Positions 7,042-13,775 of a stretch of DNA of 21,246 nucleotides are shown in pieces. The position numbers were made by a program, and so were the translations under genes. Numbering within the stretch: the stretch's first letter is position 1; every line of letters starts with the position of its first letter. The notes below the pieces were generated by a model. It had not been told where the DNA came from. It saw only the letters and a list, made by a program, of their open reading frames with translations, and did no database searches. The DNA lies in NCBI GenBank assembly GCA_034431935.1, contig DAOUCU010000101.1, forward strand, positions 1 to 21,246. The letters are read 5' to 3'. The DNA comes from JBFMDU01 sp034431935 (GTDB lineage Bacteria > Chloroflexota > Dehalococcoidia > GIF9 > JBFMDU01).

Positions 7042-8751
7042 TTACGGCGACTTGTTGACCGCGAATGTCTTTGCCACTTCTTCGACCACCCCATCCAGCG
7101 GCACCATTTGTGCCTGTTTCTGAGACCGCCGTTTCATCTCCACGCTCTGCTTTTCCAGCGTGCGCGGGCTGATGGTCAGCCTCAACGGCAGGCCGATGAG
7201 GTCAGCATCGTTGAACTTCGCACCCGGGGCGGCATCCCGTTCGTCGTAGAGCACCTCGACACCTCTTTCCGTCAACGCCCGGTAGAGTCTTTCCGCGGCT
7301 TCAGACACCCCCTGCCTGTCCAGGTACAACCCGCAGAGGTGCACGTGGTAGGGTGCAATAGAGTCCGGCCAGATGATGCCTTTTTCGTCGTGCCGCTGCT
7401 CGACCACAGCGGCCAGCAGACGCCCGATACCGATGCCGTAGCAGCCCATTACCATGGGACGGGAGACCCCATCTCTGTCGAGGAATCTGGCGCCGAGTTT
7501 TTCGCTGAGAAATGTCCCCAGCTTGAAAACGTGGCCAGCTTCAATACCCCTCAGCGACTTCAGCGGTGCGCCGCACCTTATGCAGGCGTCGCCAGCCCGG
7601 GCCGAAGCAATATCCGCAACAAGGTCGGCCTTGAAGTCACGCGGGTAGTTGACGTTCTTGAAGTGAGTATCGGGCCTGTTGCCGCCGGAAATGAAGTTGG
7701 TGCCGAGGGTGATTGAATCGTCGGCAACTACTTTAACGCCTTTGAGGCCGACCGGGGAGGCAAAGCCGGCGACGATGCCTGATGCGGTGACCTCGCCTTC
7801 AGTAGCCAGCCGTAAGTCCGCTGCCTTAAGCAGGTTTTTAAGCTTGACTTCGTTCACCGGCAGGTCGCCCCGGATGATGACAAAGACGAACTCGCCGTCA
7901 GCCATGTAGAAAACGGCCTTTAGCGTCTGGCTGGCCGGTATCTTGAGGAAGGCCGCCACCTCTTCAATGCTTTTCATGCCGGGGGTAGCGACTTCCTCAA
8001 CGGGTGCTGGCGGGTCTGTCTTTGCCACGGTCTTAACAGCTCTGGCCTTTTCCACGTTGGCGGCGGAGCCGCACTTATCACAGTAGATGATTTCGTCTTC
8101 GCCGGTCTCGGCGATAACCATGAACTCGTGGGATGTTTTGCCGCCGATAGCTCCGCTGTCGGCCTCAACCATCATGGCATCGATGCCGCAGCGCCGGTAG
8201 ATATTTTGATAGGCCTTCACCATCCTGTCGTAGCTGGCATCCAGCCCGGCCTCGTCGGTATCGAAGCTGTAGAGGTCTTTCATGATGAATTCGCGGACGC
8301 GCAGGAGGCCGCCCCGCGGCCGCGGCTCATCCCGGAATTTCACCTGTATCTGATAGGGAAGTACCGGCAGGTCGCGATAGCTCTGGACGCACCGGCGCAC
8401 CGTATCGGTGATGACCTCTTCGTGGGTCGGACCGAGTACGAGGTCGTGCTCCCTGCGGTCTTTGAGGGTGAATAGTATCTTGCCGAAAGCATCAAACCGG
8501 CCGGAGGTCTGCCATAGTTCCAGCGGCTGGAGCGCCGGAAGCTGGAGTTCCTGCCCGCCGGCGCGGTCCATCTCCTCGCGGACAATCTTAATTATCTTGG
8601 TGATTGTCCGCCAGCCCAAAGGCAGATAGGAGTAGACCCCGGTGGCAAGCTGCTGGATATAGCCGGCGCGGAGTAAAAGCTGGTGGCTAACGCTGTCAGC
8701 TTCGGCCGGCACTTCTCTTAATGTCCTACCGAGGAGCCTGGAGAAATACAT
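7042..8751 (-). CDS. proS: prolyl-tRNA synthetase, bacterial type with editing insertion
   Basis: Class II enzyme that charges tRNA-Pro, 569 residues. The N-terminus MYFSRLLGRTLREVPAEA and LLLRAGYIQQLATGVYSYLPLG are typical of the bacterial ProRS type. Motif 2 appears as KFRDEPRPRGGLLRVREFIMKDLYSFD, and motif 3 as CYGIGIGRLLAAVVEQ. Between them lies the INS domain, about residues 225-395, which removes Ala-tRNA-Pro (EVAAFLKIPASQTLKAVFY, FVIIRGDLPVNEVKLKNLL), preceded by a YCDKCGSAANVEKA segment. The C-terminal anticodon-binding domain contains VLYDERDAAPGAKFNDADLIGLP. GGAAGG (8758-8763) is 6 bases before the ATG. It lies downstream of ispG on the same strand but has its own promoter in the 180-base gap. 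Confidence 0.97.
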   Translation of the reverse strand: MYFSRLLGRTLREVPAEADSVSHQLLLRAGYIQQLATGVYSYLPLGWRTITKIIKIVREEMDRAGGQELQLPALQPLELWQTSGRFDAFGKILFTLKDRREHDLVLGPTHEEVITDTVRRCVQSYRDLPVLPYQIQVKFRDEPRPRGGLLRVREFIMKDLYSFDTDEAGLDASYDRMVKAYQNIYRRCGIDAMMVEADSGAIGGKTSHEFMVIAETGEDEIIYCDKCGSAANVEKARAVKTVAKTDPPAPVEEVATPGMKSIEEVAAFLKIPASQTLKAVFYMADGEFVFVIIRGDLPVNEVKLKNLLKAADLRLATEGEVTASGIVAGFASPVGLKGVKVVADDSITLGTNFISGGNRPDTHFKNVNYPRDFKADLVADIASARAGDACIRCGAPLKSLRGIEAGHVFKLGTFLSEKLGARFLDRDGVSRPMVMGCYGIGIGRLLAAVVEQRHDEKGIIWPDSIAPYHVHLCGLYLDRQGVSEAAERLYRALTERGVEVLYDERDAAPGAKFNDADLIGLPLRLTISPRTLEKQSVEMKRRSQKQAQMVPLDGVVEEVAKTFAVNKSP

Positions 8752-8784
8752 GGGAGACCTTCCATTACTGTTTTCAGTCAGCGG

Positions 8785-8793
8785 AGTATATCA
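8785..8793 (-). promoter_or_regulatory. extended -10 promoter for proS
   Basis: On the minus strand TGA-TATACT (8793 to 8785) forms an extended -10 element; the -35 region is a T-rich but poor match. The start point would be near 8778, giving a 27-nt leader with GGAAGG. The infC promoter has the very similar TGA-TATAGT. The rest of the ispG-proS gap (8752-8931) holds no convincing terminator. Confidence 0.5.
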
Positions 8794-8931
8794 CAGGAAG
8801 ATGCTCCGAAAAACGGGTAGGATTGGGAGTCTGTCCCGGCGGGCGAAGTCTTTCCGCTACGGGTCAAAGAAAGCGCATGGACCGGAGCAGAACAGGTTTA
8901 CCGGTTGTCGAGGACTTTGTTCTCTTTTTCC

Positions 8932-9996
8932 TTACCGCTCGTTTGAGCTAGCTTCTTCATCTATGGCGTGGAGGAGAGCGGGAAGAGCCTGCTTTTCGTC
9001 CACGGTAGTGATGACTTTTCCTCTACGGAAGATGGCGCACCGGCCCCTGCCGCAGGCGATGCCGACATCAGCGTCCCGTGCCTCGCCGGGACCGTTGACG
9101 ACACAGCCCATGACAGCTACTTTAATCGGTCTGCTTGTTCGCCTTAATGACCTGTACACGGCCCGGGTCAATGCGGTGACATCGGCCTCGGTACGCCCGC
9201 AGGTGGGACAGCTGACCAGTGTCGGGCCATGTTCACGAAGCCTCAGGCTCTTGAGGATTTCGAAGCCGACTTCCACTTCCTCTGGCGGTGGGCCGGTGAG
9301 CGAGACGCGGATGGTATCGCCTATTCCCTGATAGAGCAGTATTGCCAGGCCGACGGCGCTCCGCACCGCACCGGCCCGCGGCAGGCCGCTTTCAGTGATG
9401 CCAAGATGGAGCGGATAGGCGACTGCTTTTGCCATCATCTGATAGGCCTTAACCGTGGTCTCGACATCGAAGGCCTTGAGCGAGACCTTGATGAGGTCGA
9501 AGTCCAGGTCTTCCAGGAGCCGGACCTGCTCCATGGCCAGGTCAACCATACGCCGGACCATGCCGAGCCGCGGCTTGTAGTTTACCGGCACACTGCCGGC
9601 ATTGACGCCGATGCGTATGGGTACCTGCCGCTCCTTTGCCGCCTTGACGACGGCTTCGATGTGTTCGCGCTGGCGGATGTTCCCGGGGTTGAGGCGCAGG
9701 CCGTGTACTCCGCTATTGAGTGCCTTCAGTGCCAGACGGTAGTCGAAGTGGATATCGGCGATAACCGGAATCCGGGCCGATTTGATAATACGAACCAGCG
9801 CATCGGCCGCCTCGGCGTCGGGTACAGCCACCCGTACAATTTCACAGCCGGCGGCCTCGAGCTCGCGTATTTGCCGGGTGGTGGCCTTAGCATCCCGGGT
9901 GTCGGTCTTGGTCATGGACTGGACGCTGATGGGAGCACCGCCGCCTACGGGCACCCTGCCCACCATGATTTGTTTCGAGACACGTCGTTTTATCAC
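8932..9996 (-). CDS. ispG: 4-hydroxy-3-methylbut-2-enyl diphosphate synthase (flavodoxin/ferredoxin)
   Basis: [4Fe-4S] enzyme of the MEP isoprenoid pathway that converts ME-cPP to HMBPP. From GTG 9996 the product has 354 residues. The N-terminal TIM barrel begins RRVSKQIMVGRVPVGGGAPISVQSM and includes PVIADIHFDYRLAL and LRLNPGNI. The C-terminal cluster domain holds C263 and C266 (CPTC), C298 and E305 (GCVVNGPGE). The spacings of 3, 32 and 7 residues are exactly those of the E. coli ligands C270, C273, C305 and E312. The reading frame is open far upstream, but that text is rseP read out of frame. The GTG overlaps the rseP stop as GTGA (9993-9996), implying translational coupling. GGGAG lies a few bases upstream. 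Confidence 0.96.
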   Translation of the reverse strand: MIKRRVSKQIMVGRVPVGGGAPISVQSMTKTDTRDAKATTRQIRELEAAGCEIVRVAVPDAEAADALVRIIKSARIPVIADIHFDYRLALKALNSGVHGLRLNPGNIRQREHIEAVVKAAKERQVPIRIGVNAGSVPVNYKPRLGMVRRMVDLAMEQVRLLEDLDFDLIKVSLKAFDVETTVKAYQMMAKAVAYPLHLGITESGLPRAGAVRSAVGLAILLYQGIGDTIRVSLTGPPPEEVEVGFEILKSLRLREHGPTLVSCPTCGRTEADVTALTRAVYRSLRRTSRPIKVAVMGCVVNGPGEARDADVGIACGRGRCAIFRRGKVITTVDEKQALPALLHAIDEEASSNER

Positions 9997-11057
9997 GGCA
10001 GGAGGCTCCCGCCCTGGACGAGGCGCATGATGTCGAAATAGCTGACTATGGCGATGAGCATGATGAGTATTACGAAGCCGATGAAGTGGATGAGTCCTTC
10101 CCTTTGCGGTGAGACGCGCTTGCCGCGCCTCAGCCATTCCAGAATCACAAAGATGATACGCCCACCGTCCAGTCCGGGTATGGGGAAGAGGTTGAGGATG
10201 CCCAGATTGATGCTGATGAGCGCGGTGAACTCGAGCAGCGGACTGAAGCCGGCCTGAGCGACCTCGCCCGTCATCTGGACGATGCCGATGGGGCCGGCCA
10301 ACTGCGGCGCGCTGCCGCCGGTAGTCCACAGGACGACTTCGTTGCGGAAGAGCACCAGTGTTTCCCAGGTGCGCCTCGCACCGTTCGGGATGGCTTCCCA
10401 GAACGGCTGTGACTCGGTGACGAGCTGGCTGTTTTGCGGCCTGACCACAATGCCGATAGCACCTTGCCCGGCCGGCGGGTTCCAACGCGGTGTTACCGCA
10501 ATTTGCTTGTCATTACCCTCGGCGGTCCTCAGCGTCATGCTCACCGGGTGGCCGAGGTTAAGACGTATCAGGTAACTGACATCGAGCCGATTGGTGACAG
10601 GACGCCCGTCAATCTCGACAAGTTTGTCGCCAGGAGTGATGCCCGCCAGTTGCGCCGGGGAAGCAGGGGCCACGTCTCCGATGAAGACGTCTTCCCGGAT
10701 GGTATCATGGGGAATCATCAGGCTGGCAGAGAACAGCACGATGGGTATCAGCAGGTTCATCAGTGACCCGGCGCTGAGCACCAGTAAGCGGATGCCGCGG
10801 CTCTTGGCGGCCAGGCTCCGCGGGTCGCCGGGGTCTTCTTCGCCAAGCAGTCTGACGAAAGCGCCGAAGGGCAACCAGTTCAGCGAATAGACAGTTTCAC
10901 CGCGCTTGAAGCCGTATATCCTCGGGGGAAAGCCGAGGCCGAACTCCTCCACCTTGACGCCACATGCTTTGGCGGTGATGAAGTGCCCTAGCTCGTGGGC
11001 AATAATCAGCACCACCAAGATTAGAACAAAGGAGATGATGGTCAATATCAACGTCAC
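9993..11057 (-). CDS. rseP: RIP metalloprotease RseP (site-2 protease)
   Basis: Integral-membrane zinc protease of the M50 family, which cuts transmembrane segments of anti-sigma factors and remnant signal peptides. From GTG 11057 it has 354 residues. The first membrane helix (about 4-26) contains H21-E22-x-x-H25 (AHELGHF). A second catalytic site motif, NLFPIPGLDGGR, supplies the third zinc ligand in a later helix. A single PDZ domain occupies about 125-200 (APASPAQLAGITPGDKLVEIDG). The last helix is near the C-terminus (FIGFVILIMLIAIVSYFDI). The start is chosen because GTG overlaps the dxr stop as GTGA (11054-11057). Upstream in-frame codons belong to dxr read in another frame. No anti-sigma factor gene is in the window, so its substrate is unknown. 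Confidence 0.95.
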   Translation of the reverse strand: MTLILTIISFVLILVVLIIAHELGHFITAKACGVKVEEFGLGFPPRIYGFKRGETVYSLNWLPFGAFVRLLGEEDPGDPRSLAAKSRGIRLLVLSAGSLMNLLIPIVLFSASLMIPHDTIREDVFIGDVAPASPAQLAGITPGDKLVEIDGRPVTNRLDVSYLIRLNLGHPVSMTLRTAEGNDKQIAVTPRWNPPAGQGAIGIVVRPQNSQLVTESQPFWEAIPNGARRTWETLVLFRNEVVLWTTGGSAPQLAGPIGIVQMTGEVAQAGFSPLLEFTALISINLGILNLFPIPGLDGGRIIFVILEWLRRGKRVSPQREGLIHFIGFVILIMLIAIVSYFDIMRLVQGGSLLP

Positions 11058-12178
11058 CGGCAGACCCTCATCGCGGCCTGTGCGGCAACCTGCCGTGCCC
11101 ATTCGTCGGTAGCGAAGATTTCGTCCAGGTCCGGGTGGGCCACACCCTCATGCTGGGCCAGCACGTCATACACCACGGCTGGAATATCGGTGAAACCGAT
11201 ACGTCCTTTGAGGAACCAGTCGACCGCCACTTCATCGGCGGCGCAAAGCACCGCAGGATGGGTGCCGCCCGCCCTGGCGGCGCTCAGCGCCAGCCTGAGG
11301 CACGGGAAGCGGTCAAAATCGGGGGATTCAAATGTAAGCGAGCCGGTCCTGGTCAGGTCGAGCTCCGGTATGGCTGCGTTTGGAAGGCGCCTGGGGTAGG
11401 TCAAGGCGTACTGTATCGGCAGGCGCATATCCGGCATGGCCATCTGCGCCTTGACCGAGCCGTCGGCGAACTCGACCAGAGCGTGGATGATGCTCTGCGG
11501 ATGTACCGTCACTCCGATGTTCTCCACCGGTATCCCGAACAGCCAGTGCGCCTCGATGACCTCGAGCCCCTTGTTCATCAGCGTCGCTGAGTCGATGGTG
11601 ACCTTCTTTCCCATCTTCCAGGTGGGATGTTTGAGCGCCTGCTGAGGCGTGACTGTTGCCAGGCGCGAGGCCGGGTAGCGGTAAAAAGGCCCTCCCGATG
11701 CTGTCAGAAAGAGCCGCTTCACCCGGTTCTTTTCGCCGTTGAGGCACTGCCACACGGCGGAATGCTCACTATCAACCGGCCGTACCGGGGCACGGTGCTT
11801 CCTGGCCTCGGCCATAACTAACTCTCCGGCCATGACCAGCGCTTCCTTATTGGCCAGGGCCACTGTTTTTCCGGCCCGGAGTGCCGCCAGTGTCGGGGCC
11901 AGCCCGGCCCTGCCGGCGGTGGCGACCACAACCAGTTCGGCGCGGTGGTCGGCAGCCATTTCTTCCAGAGAGACCGTCCGCGTGCCCCGCGGTGGTTCGA
12001 ACCTGGTGAGAGAACTGACCAGCTCCGGCCGGAACTCGGCTACCTGCTTGGCCAGCAGCCTCCGGTTCCTACCTCCGGCCAGGCCGATCACCCTGAAGCT
12101 GTCCGGGAAGGTCCGAACAACGTCAAGTGTCTGCCTGCCGATAGAGCCGGTCGAACCAAGTATCACCAGGTTTTTCAT
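11054..12178 (-). CDS. dxr: 1-deoxy-D-xylulose 5-phosphate reductoisomerase
   Basis: NADPH- and metal-dependent enzyme that makes MEP from DXP, the committed step of the MEP pathway. From ATG 12178 it has 374 residues. The NADPH Rossmann motif is MKNLVILGSTGSIGRQTLDV. The metal and substrate ligands are D136 and E138 (VDSEHSA) and E206 (NKGLEVIEAHWLF), preceded by TASGGPF and HPTWKMGKKVTIDSATLMNKG. The family signature HPQSIIHALVEFADGSVKAQM is intact. It is shorter than E. coli Dxr because of a deletion after VDSEHSAVWQCL. The frame stays open upstream to 12274, but ATG 12178 immediately precedes the conserved strand. It is first in dxr-rseP-ispG. The cdsA and uppS genes that often precede dxr are absent here. 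Confidence 0.97.
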   Translation of the reverse strand: MKNLVILGSTGSIGRQTLDVVRTFPDSFRVIGLAGGRNRRLLAKQVAEFRPELVSSLTRFEPPRGTRTVSLEEMAADHRAELVVVATAGRAGLAPTLAALRAGKTVALANKEALVMAGELVMAEARKHRAPVRPVDSEHSAVWQCLNGEKNRVKRLFLTASGGPFYRYPASRLATVTPQQALKHPTWKMGKKVTIDSATLMNKGLEVIEAHWLFGIPVENIGVTVHPQSIIHALVEFADGSVKAQMAMPDMRLPIQYALTYPRRLPNAAIPELDLTRTGSLTFESPDFDRFPCLRLALSAARAGGTHPAVLCAADEVAVDWFLKGRIGFTDIPAVVYDVLAQHEGVAHPDLDEIFATDEWARQVAAQAAMRVCR

Positions 12179-12217
12179 GGCAATCTTACCAGAACCGTCC
12201 CCATGGAAATGGTCTCT

Positions 12218-12223
12218 ATGATA
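12218..12223 (-). promoter_or_regulatory. possible -10 element for dxr
   Basis: TATCAT on the minus strand is a five-of-six match to the -10 consensus and would start transcripts near 12211, with a leader of about 33 nt. No good -35 lies 16-18 bases upstream, so the call is weak. Confidence 0.3.
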
Positions 12224-12341
12224 CACCATCCGGTGAGTCGCCCGATAACCGGATGCGGCGGCATTGTTTACCATGAGGAACTGTCCTTATTCGTAGAATG
12301 TGGCTAAATCCAGCCGAATTGTGACTGAAATGGCGCGGATT

Positions 12342-12362
12342 GTAAGGTTGTTGCGACCTTAC
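12342..12362. promoter_or_regulatory. perfect inverted repeat, candidate operator
   Basis: GTAAGGT (12342-12348) and ACCTTAC (12356-12362) are perfect 7-base arms around a 7-base spacer, in the divergent dxr/receiver region and 29 bases before the receiver ATG. No T-run follows on either strand, so it is not an intrinsic terminator. The 21-bp dyad is the right size for a dimeric regulator. The rest of 12179-12391 contains only the weak dxr -10 element. Confidence 0.4.
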
Positions 12363-12391
12363 CCGGGTAGACTTGATTCAGGTGGTCAGGT

Positions 12392-12808
12392 ATGGAGAGG
12401 AAATTGAGGAAACGCCAGACGCGCGGGGTGCCCTCCAATTTACTGACGGTCCTCATCGTCGAGGGTAATGCTTCCGAACGGCGAGTGCTGTCACAGGTGG
12501 TCCGAATGCAGGGCTGGCATGTGGTTGAAGCATCGAACGGCAAAACGGCCATTGCTATGGTGGAGAACCGGCTTCCCAATCTCGTTCTCCTTGAAGCGGC
12601 GCTGCCGGACATGGATGGCTTTGAAGTCTGCCGCTGCATCCGCAAGTTCTCCAGTGTTCCCGTTGTCATGGTGACAGCCAGTCATACTGAGACCGAAAAA
12701 GTTGCCGGCTTGGATTCCGGCGTTGATGATTATGTGGTTAAACCGTATTCGCCTAAAGAGCTTACGGCCAGGATGCTGGCGGTGCTGAGGCGTTCCGGCG
12801 TTATATGA
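12392..12808 (+). CDS. receiver-domain protein lacking the phospho-acceptor aspartate
   Basis: This 138-residue protein is a single CheY-like receiver with a short basic N-terminal tail (ERKLRKRQTR) and no output domain. The fold is clear: a first strand TVLIVEG, LPNLVLLEAALPDMDGFEVC, VPVVMVTAS, and DYVVKPYSPKELTARMLAVLRR. The site is altered. The acidic pair that binds Mg2+ is E24-G25, and the phosphorylated Asp is replaced by E68, a codon read as GAA. The conserved T95 and K117 remain. Such receivers usually act without phosphorylation, and Glu can mimic the phosphorylated state, but either outcome is inference. It is divergent from dxr and converges on the zincin/receiver pair. An in-frame GTG at 12428 is a possible alternative start. 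AGGTGG lies upstream of the ATG. Confidence 0.85.
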   Translation: MERKLRKRQTRGVPSNLLTVLIVEGNASERRVLSQVVRMQGWHVVEASNGKTAIAMVENRLPNLVLLEAALPDMDGFEVCRCIRKFSSVPVVMVTASHTETEKVAGLDSGVDDYVVKPYSPKELTARMLAVLRRSGVI

Positions 12809-12854
12809 TTGCTGGAGGTGGTGGTGGGATTCGGCGGCTTGCCGGAGTAAGATG

Positions 12855-13235
12855 TCAGTGTCCGTACCACCGCGCTTCGATTTCGTCCATCTTCTCATCG
12901 CTGATGCCGAAGAAGTGGGCGATTTCGTGCATCACGGTGAGGCGGATTTCCTCGGCGATTTCTTCATCTGAAGTACACTCGGCCTCAATCGGCTTCTGGA
13001 AGATGGTTATCTTGTCTGGCAGCACCAGGTTGTAATCATGGGTGCGCTCAGTTAACGGGATGCCTTCGTAAAGACCGAAAAGCGTTTCTCCACGCTCCAT
13101 GCCGGCGTAATCGAGCTGTTCCGGCGACGGTTCATCCTCAACGCATATCTCAACGTTTTCCAGCCTTGAGGCGAACTCCGGGGGGAGATTGGCCAGCGCC
13201 TTCTCTACGAGACGCTCGAACTTTCTGCGGTTCAT
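12855..13235 (-). CDS. small zincin-like metallopeptidase (HExxH)
   Basis: A 126-residue soluble protein that fits the short zincin family (Pfam Zincin_1, formerly a DUF). It begins with a helical segment (MNRRKFERLVEKALANLPPE), continues with strand-rich text (VEICVEDEPS, TLFGLYEGIPLTER, LPDKITIFQKPIE), and ends in the active-site helix HEIAHFFGISDEKMDE. There the two His of HExxH plus the Asp of GxxD make the expected zinc site, with the Glu as the catalytic base. There is no signal peptide or membrane helix, so it should be cytoplasmic. Its substrate is unknown. It lies 18 bases after the receiver gene on the same strand and is almost certainly co-transcribed with it. The 46-base gap to the convergent receiver gene has no T-run terminator. 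Confidence 0.9.
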   Translation of the reverse strand: MNRRKFERLVEKALANLPPEFASRLENVEICVEDEPSPEQLDYAGMERGETLFGLYEGIPLTERTHDYNLVLPDKITIFQKPIEAECTSDEEIAEEIRLTVMHEIAHFFGISDEKMDEIEARWYGH

Positions 13236-13253
13236 CGTGCTGTCTCTGGGCGG

Positions 13254-13640
13254 CTACTTCGAAGCACCACCGGTGCGCCGGAGTATCGCCCTGACCCGCG
13301 CCGCCAGTTCTCTAGCTCCAATCGGCTTGGTCAGGTAACCATCGGCACCGCTGGCGAAGGCCTTCGACTTTTCCTCAACGGACTGCCGGCCGGATATCAT
13401 GATAACCGGGACTTTCGACAATTCCCGGATGCGGCGGCAGGTCTCGTGACCGTCAATGCCCGGCATGGCGATATCGAGCAGGACAAGGTCGGGGGCCTCC
13501 TGCCGGAGGCGTTCGATCGCTGCCTCGCCGCTCTCGGCGGTGATAACCCGGTAGCCTTCAAGTTCCAGTGACCGCTTCGTAATATTGAGCATGTGCGGGT
13601 CGTCGTCAACCGCCAGTATGACAGGTTTCTGATTCGGCAT
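13254..13640 (-). CDS. stand-alone response regulator receiver protein
   Basis: A 128-residue CheY-like receiver with no output domain. All active-site residues are present: the acidic cluster D12-D13-D14 (VILAVDDDP), phospho-acceptor D56 (DLVLLDIAMPGIDG), S83 (PVIMISGRQ) and K105 (GYLTKPIG). It should accept phosphate from a histidine kinase, none of which is encoded in the window, and signal by protein-protein contact. It has its own strong promoter and is followed by the zincin gene. It is a different sequence from the degenerate receiver at 12392, sharing family features rather than looking like a recent duplicate. Confidence 0.92.
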   Translation of the reverse strand: MPNQKPVILAVDDDPHMLNITKRSLELEGYRVITAESGEAAIERLRQEAPDLVLLDIAMPGIDGHETCRRIRELSKVPVIMISGRQSVEEKSKAFASGADGYLTKPIGARELAARVRAILRRTGGASK

Positions 13641-13698
13641 CGTTTGACTTCGGGCCTTTCAGGGATCGCTATTGGGAGGGAGTTTACAATCAGTCAGA

Positions 13699-13727
13699 AT
13701 GTTAGGGTTATTACAGCCCGCTGTCAA
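13699..13727 (-). promoter_or_regulatory. promoter of the receiver-zincin operon
   Basis: On the minus strand, a perfect TTGACA (13727 to 13722) and TAACAT (13704 to 13699) are separated by 17 bases. Expected start is near 13692, giving a 5' leader of about 52 nt. It lies just downstream of carB, and I see no terminator between the carB stop and this promoter. Confidence 0.72.
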
Positions 13728-13775
13728 TCGACCCTGGCTTCTAAGCAATTTACTCTACCGGCGTAACTTTAGCTG

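Noticed and set aside
9997..10485. N-terminal extension of ispG by about 160 residues
   Set aside because: The extra text is rseP read out of frame, low in conserved features and rich in Arg and His. GTG 9996 matches the IspG family start.
12809..12854. terminator between the convergent receiver and zincin genes
   Set aside because: A short CGGC/GCCG stem is present but lacks a T-run on both strands.
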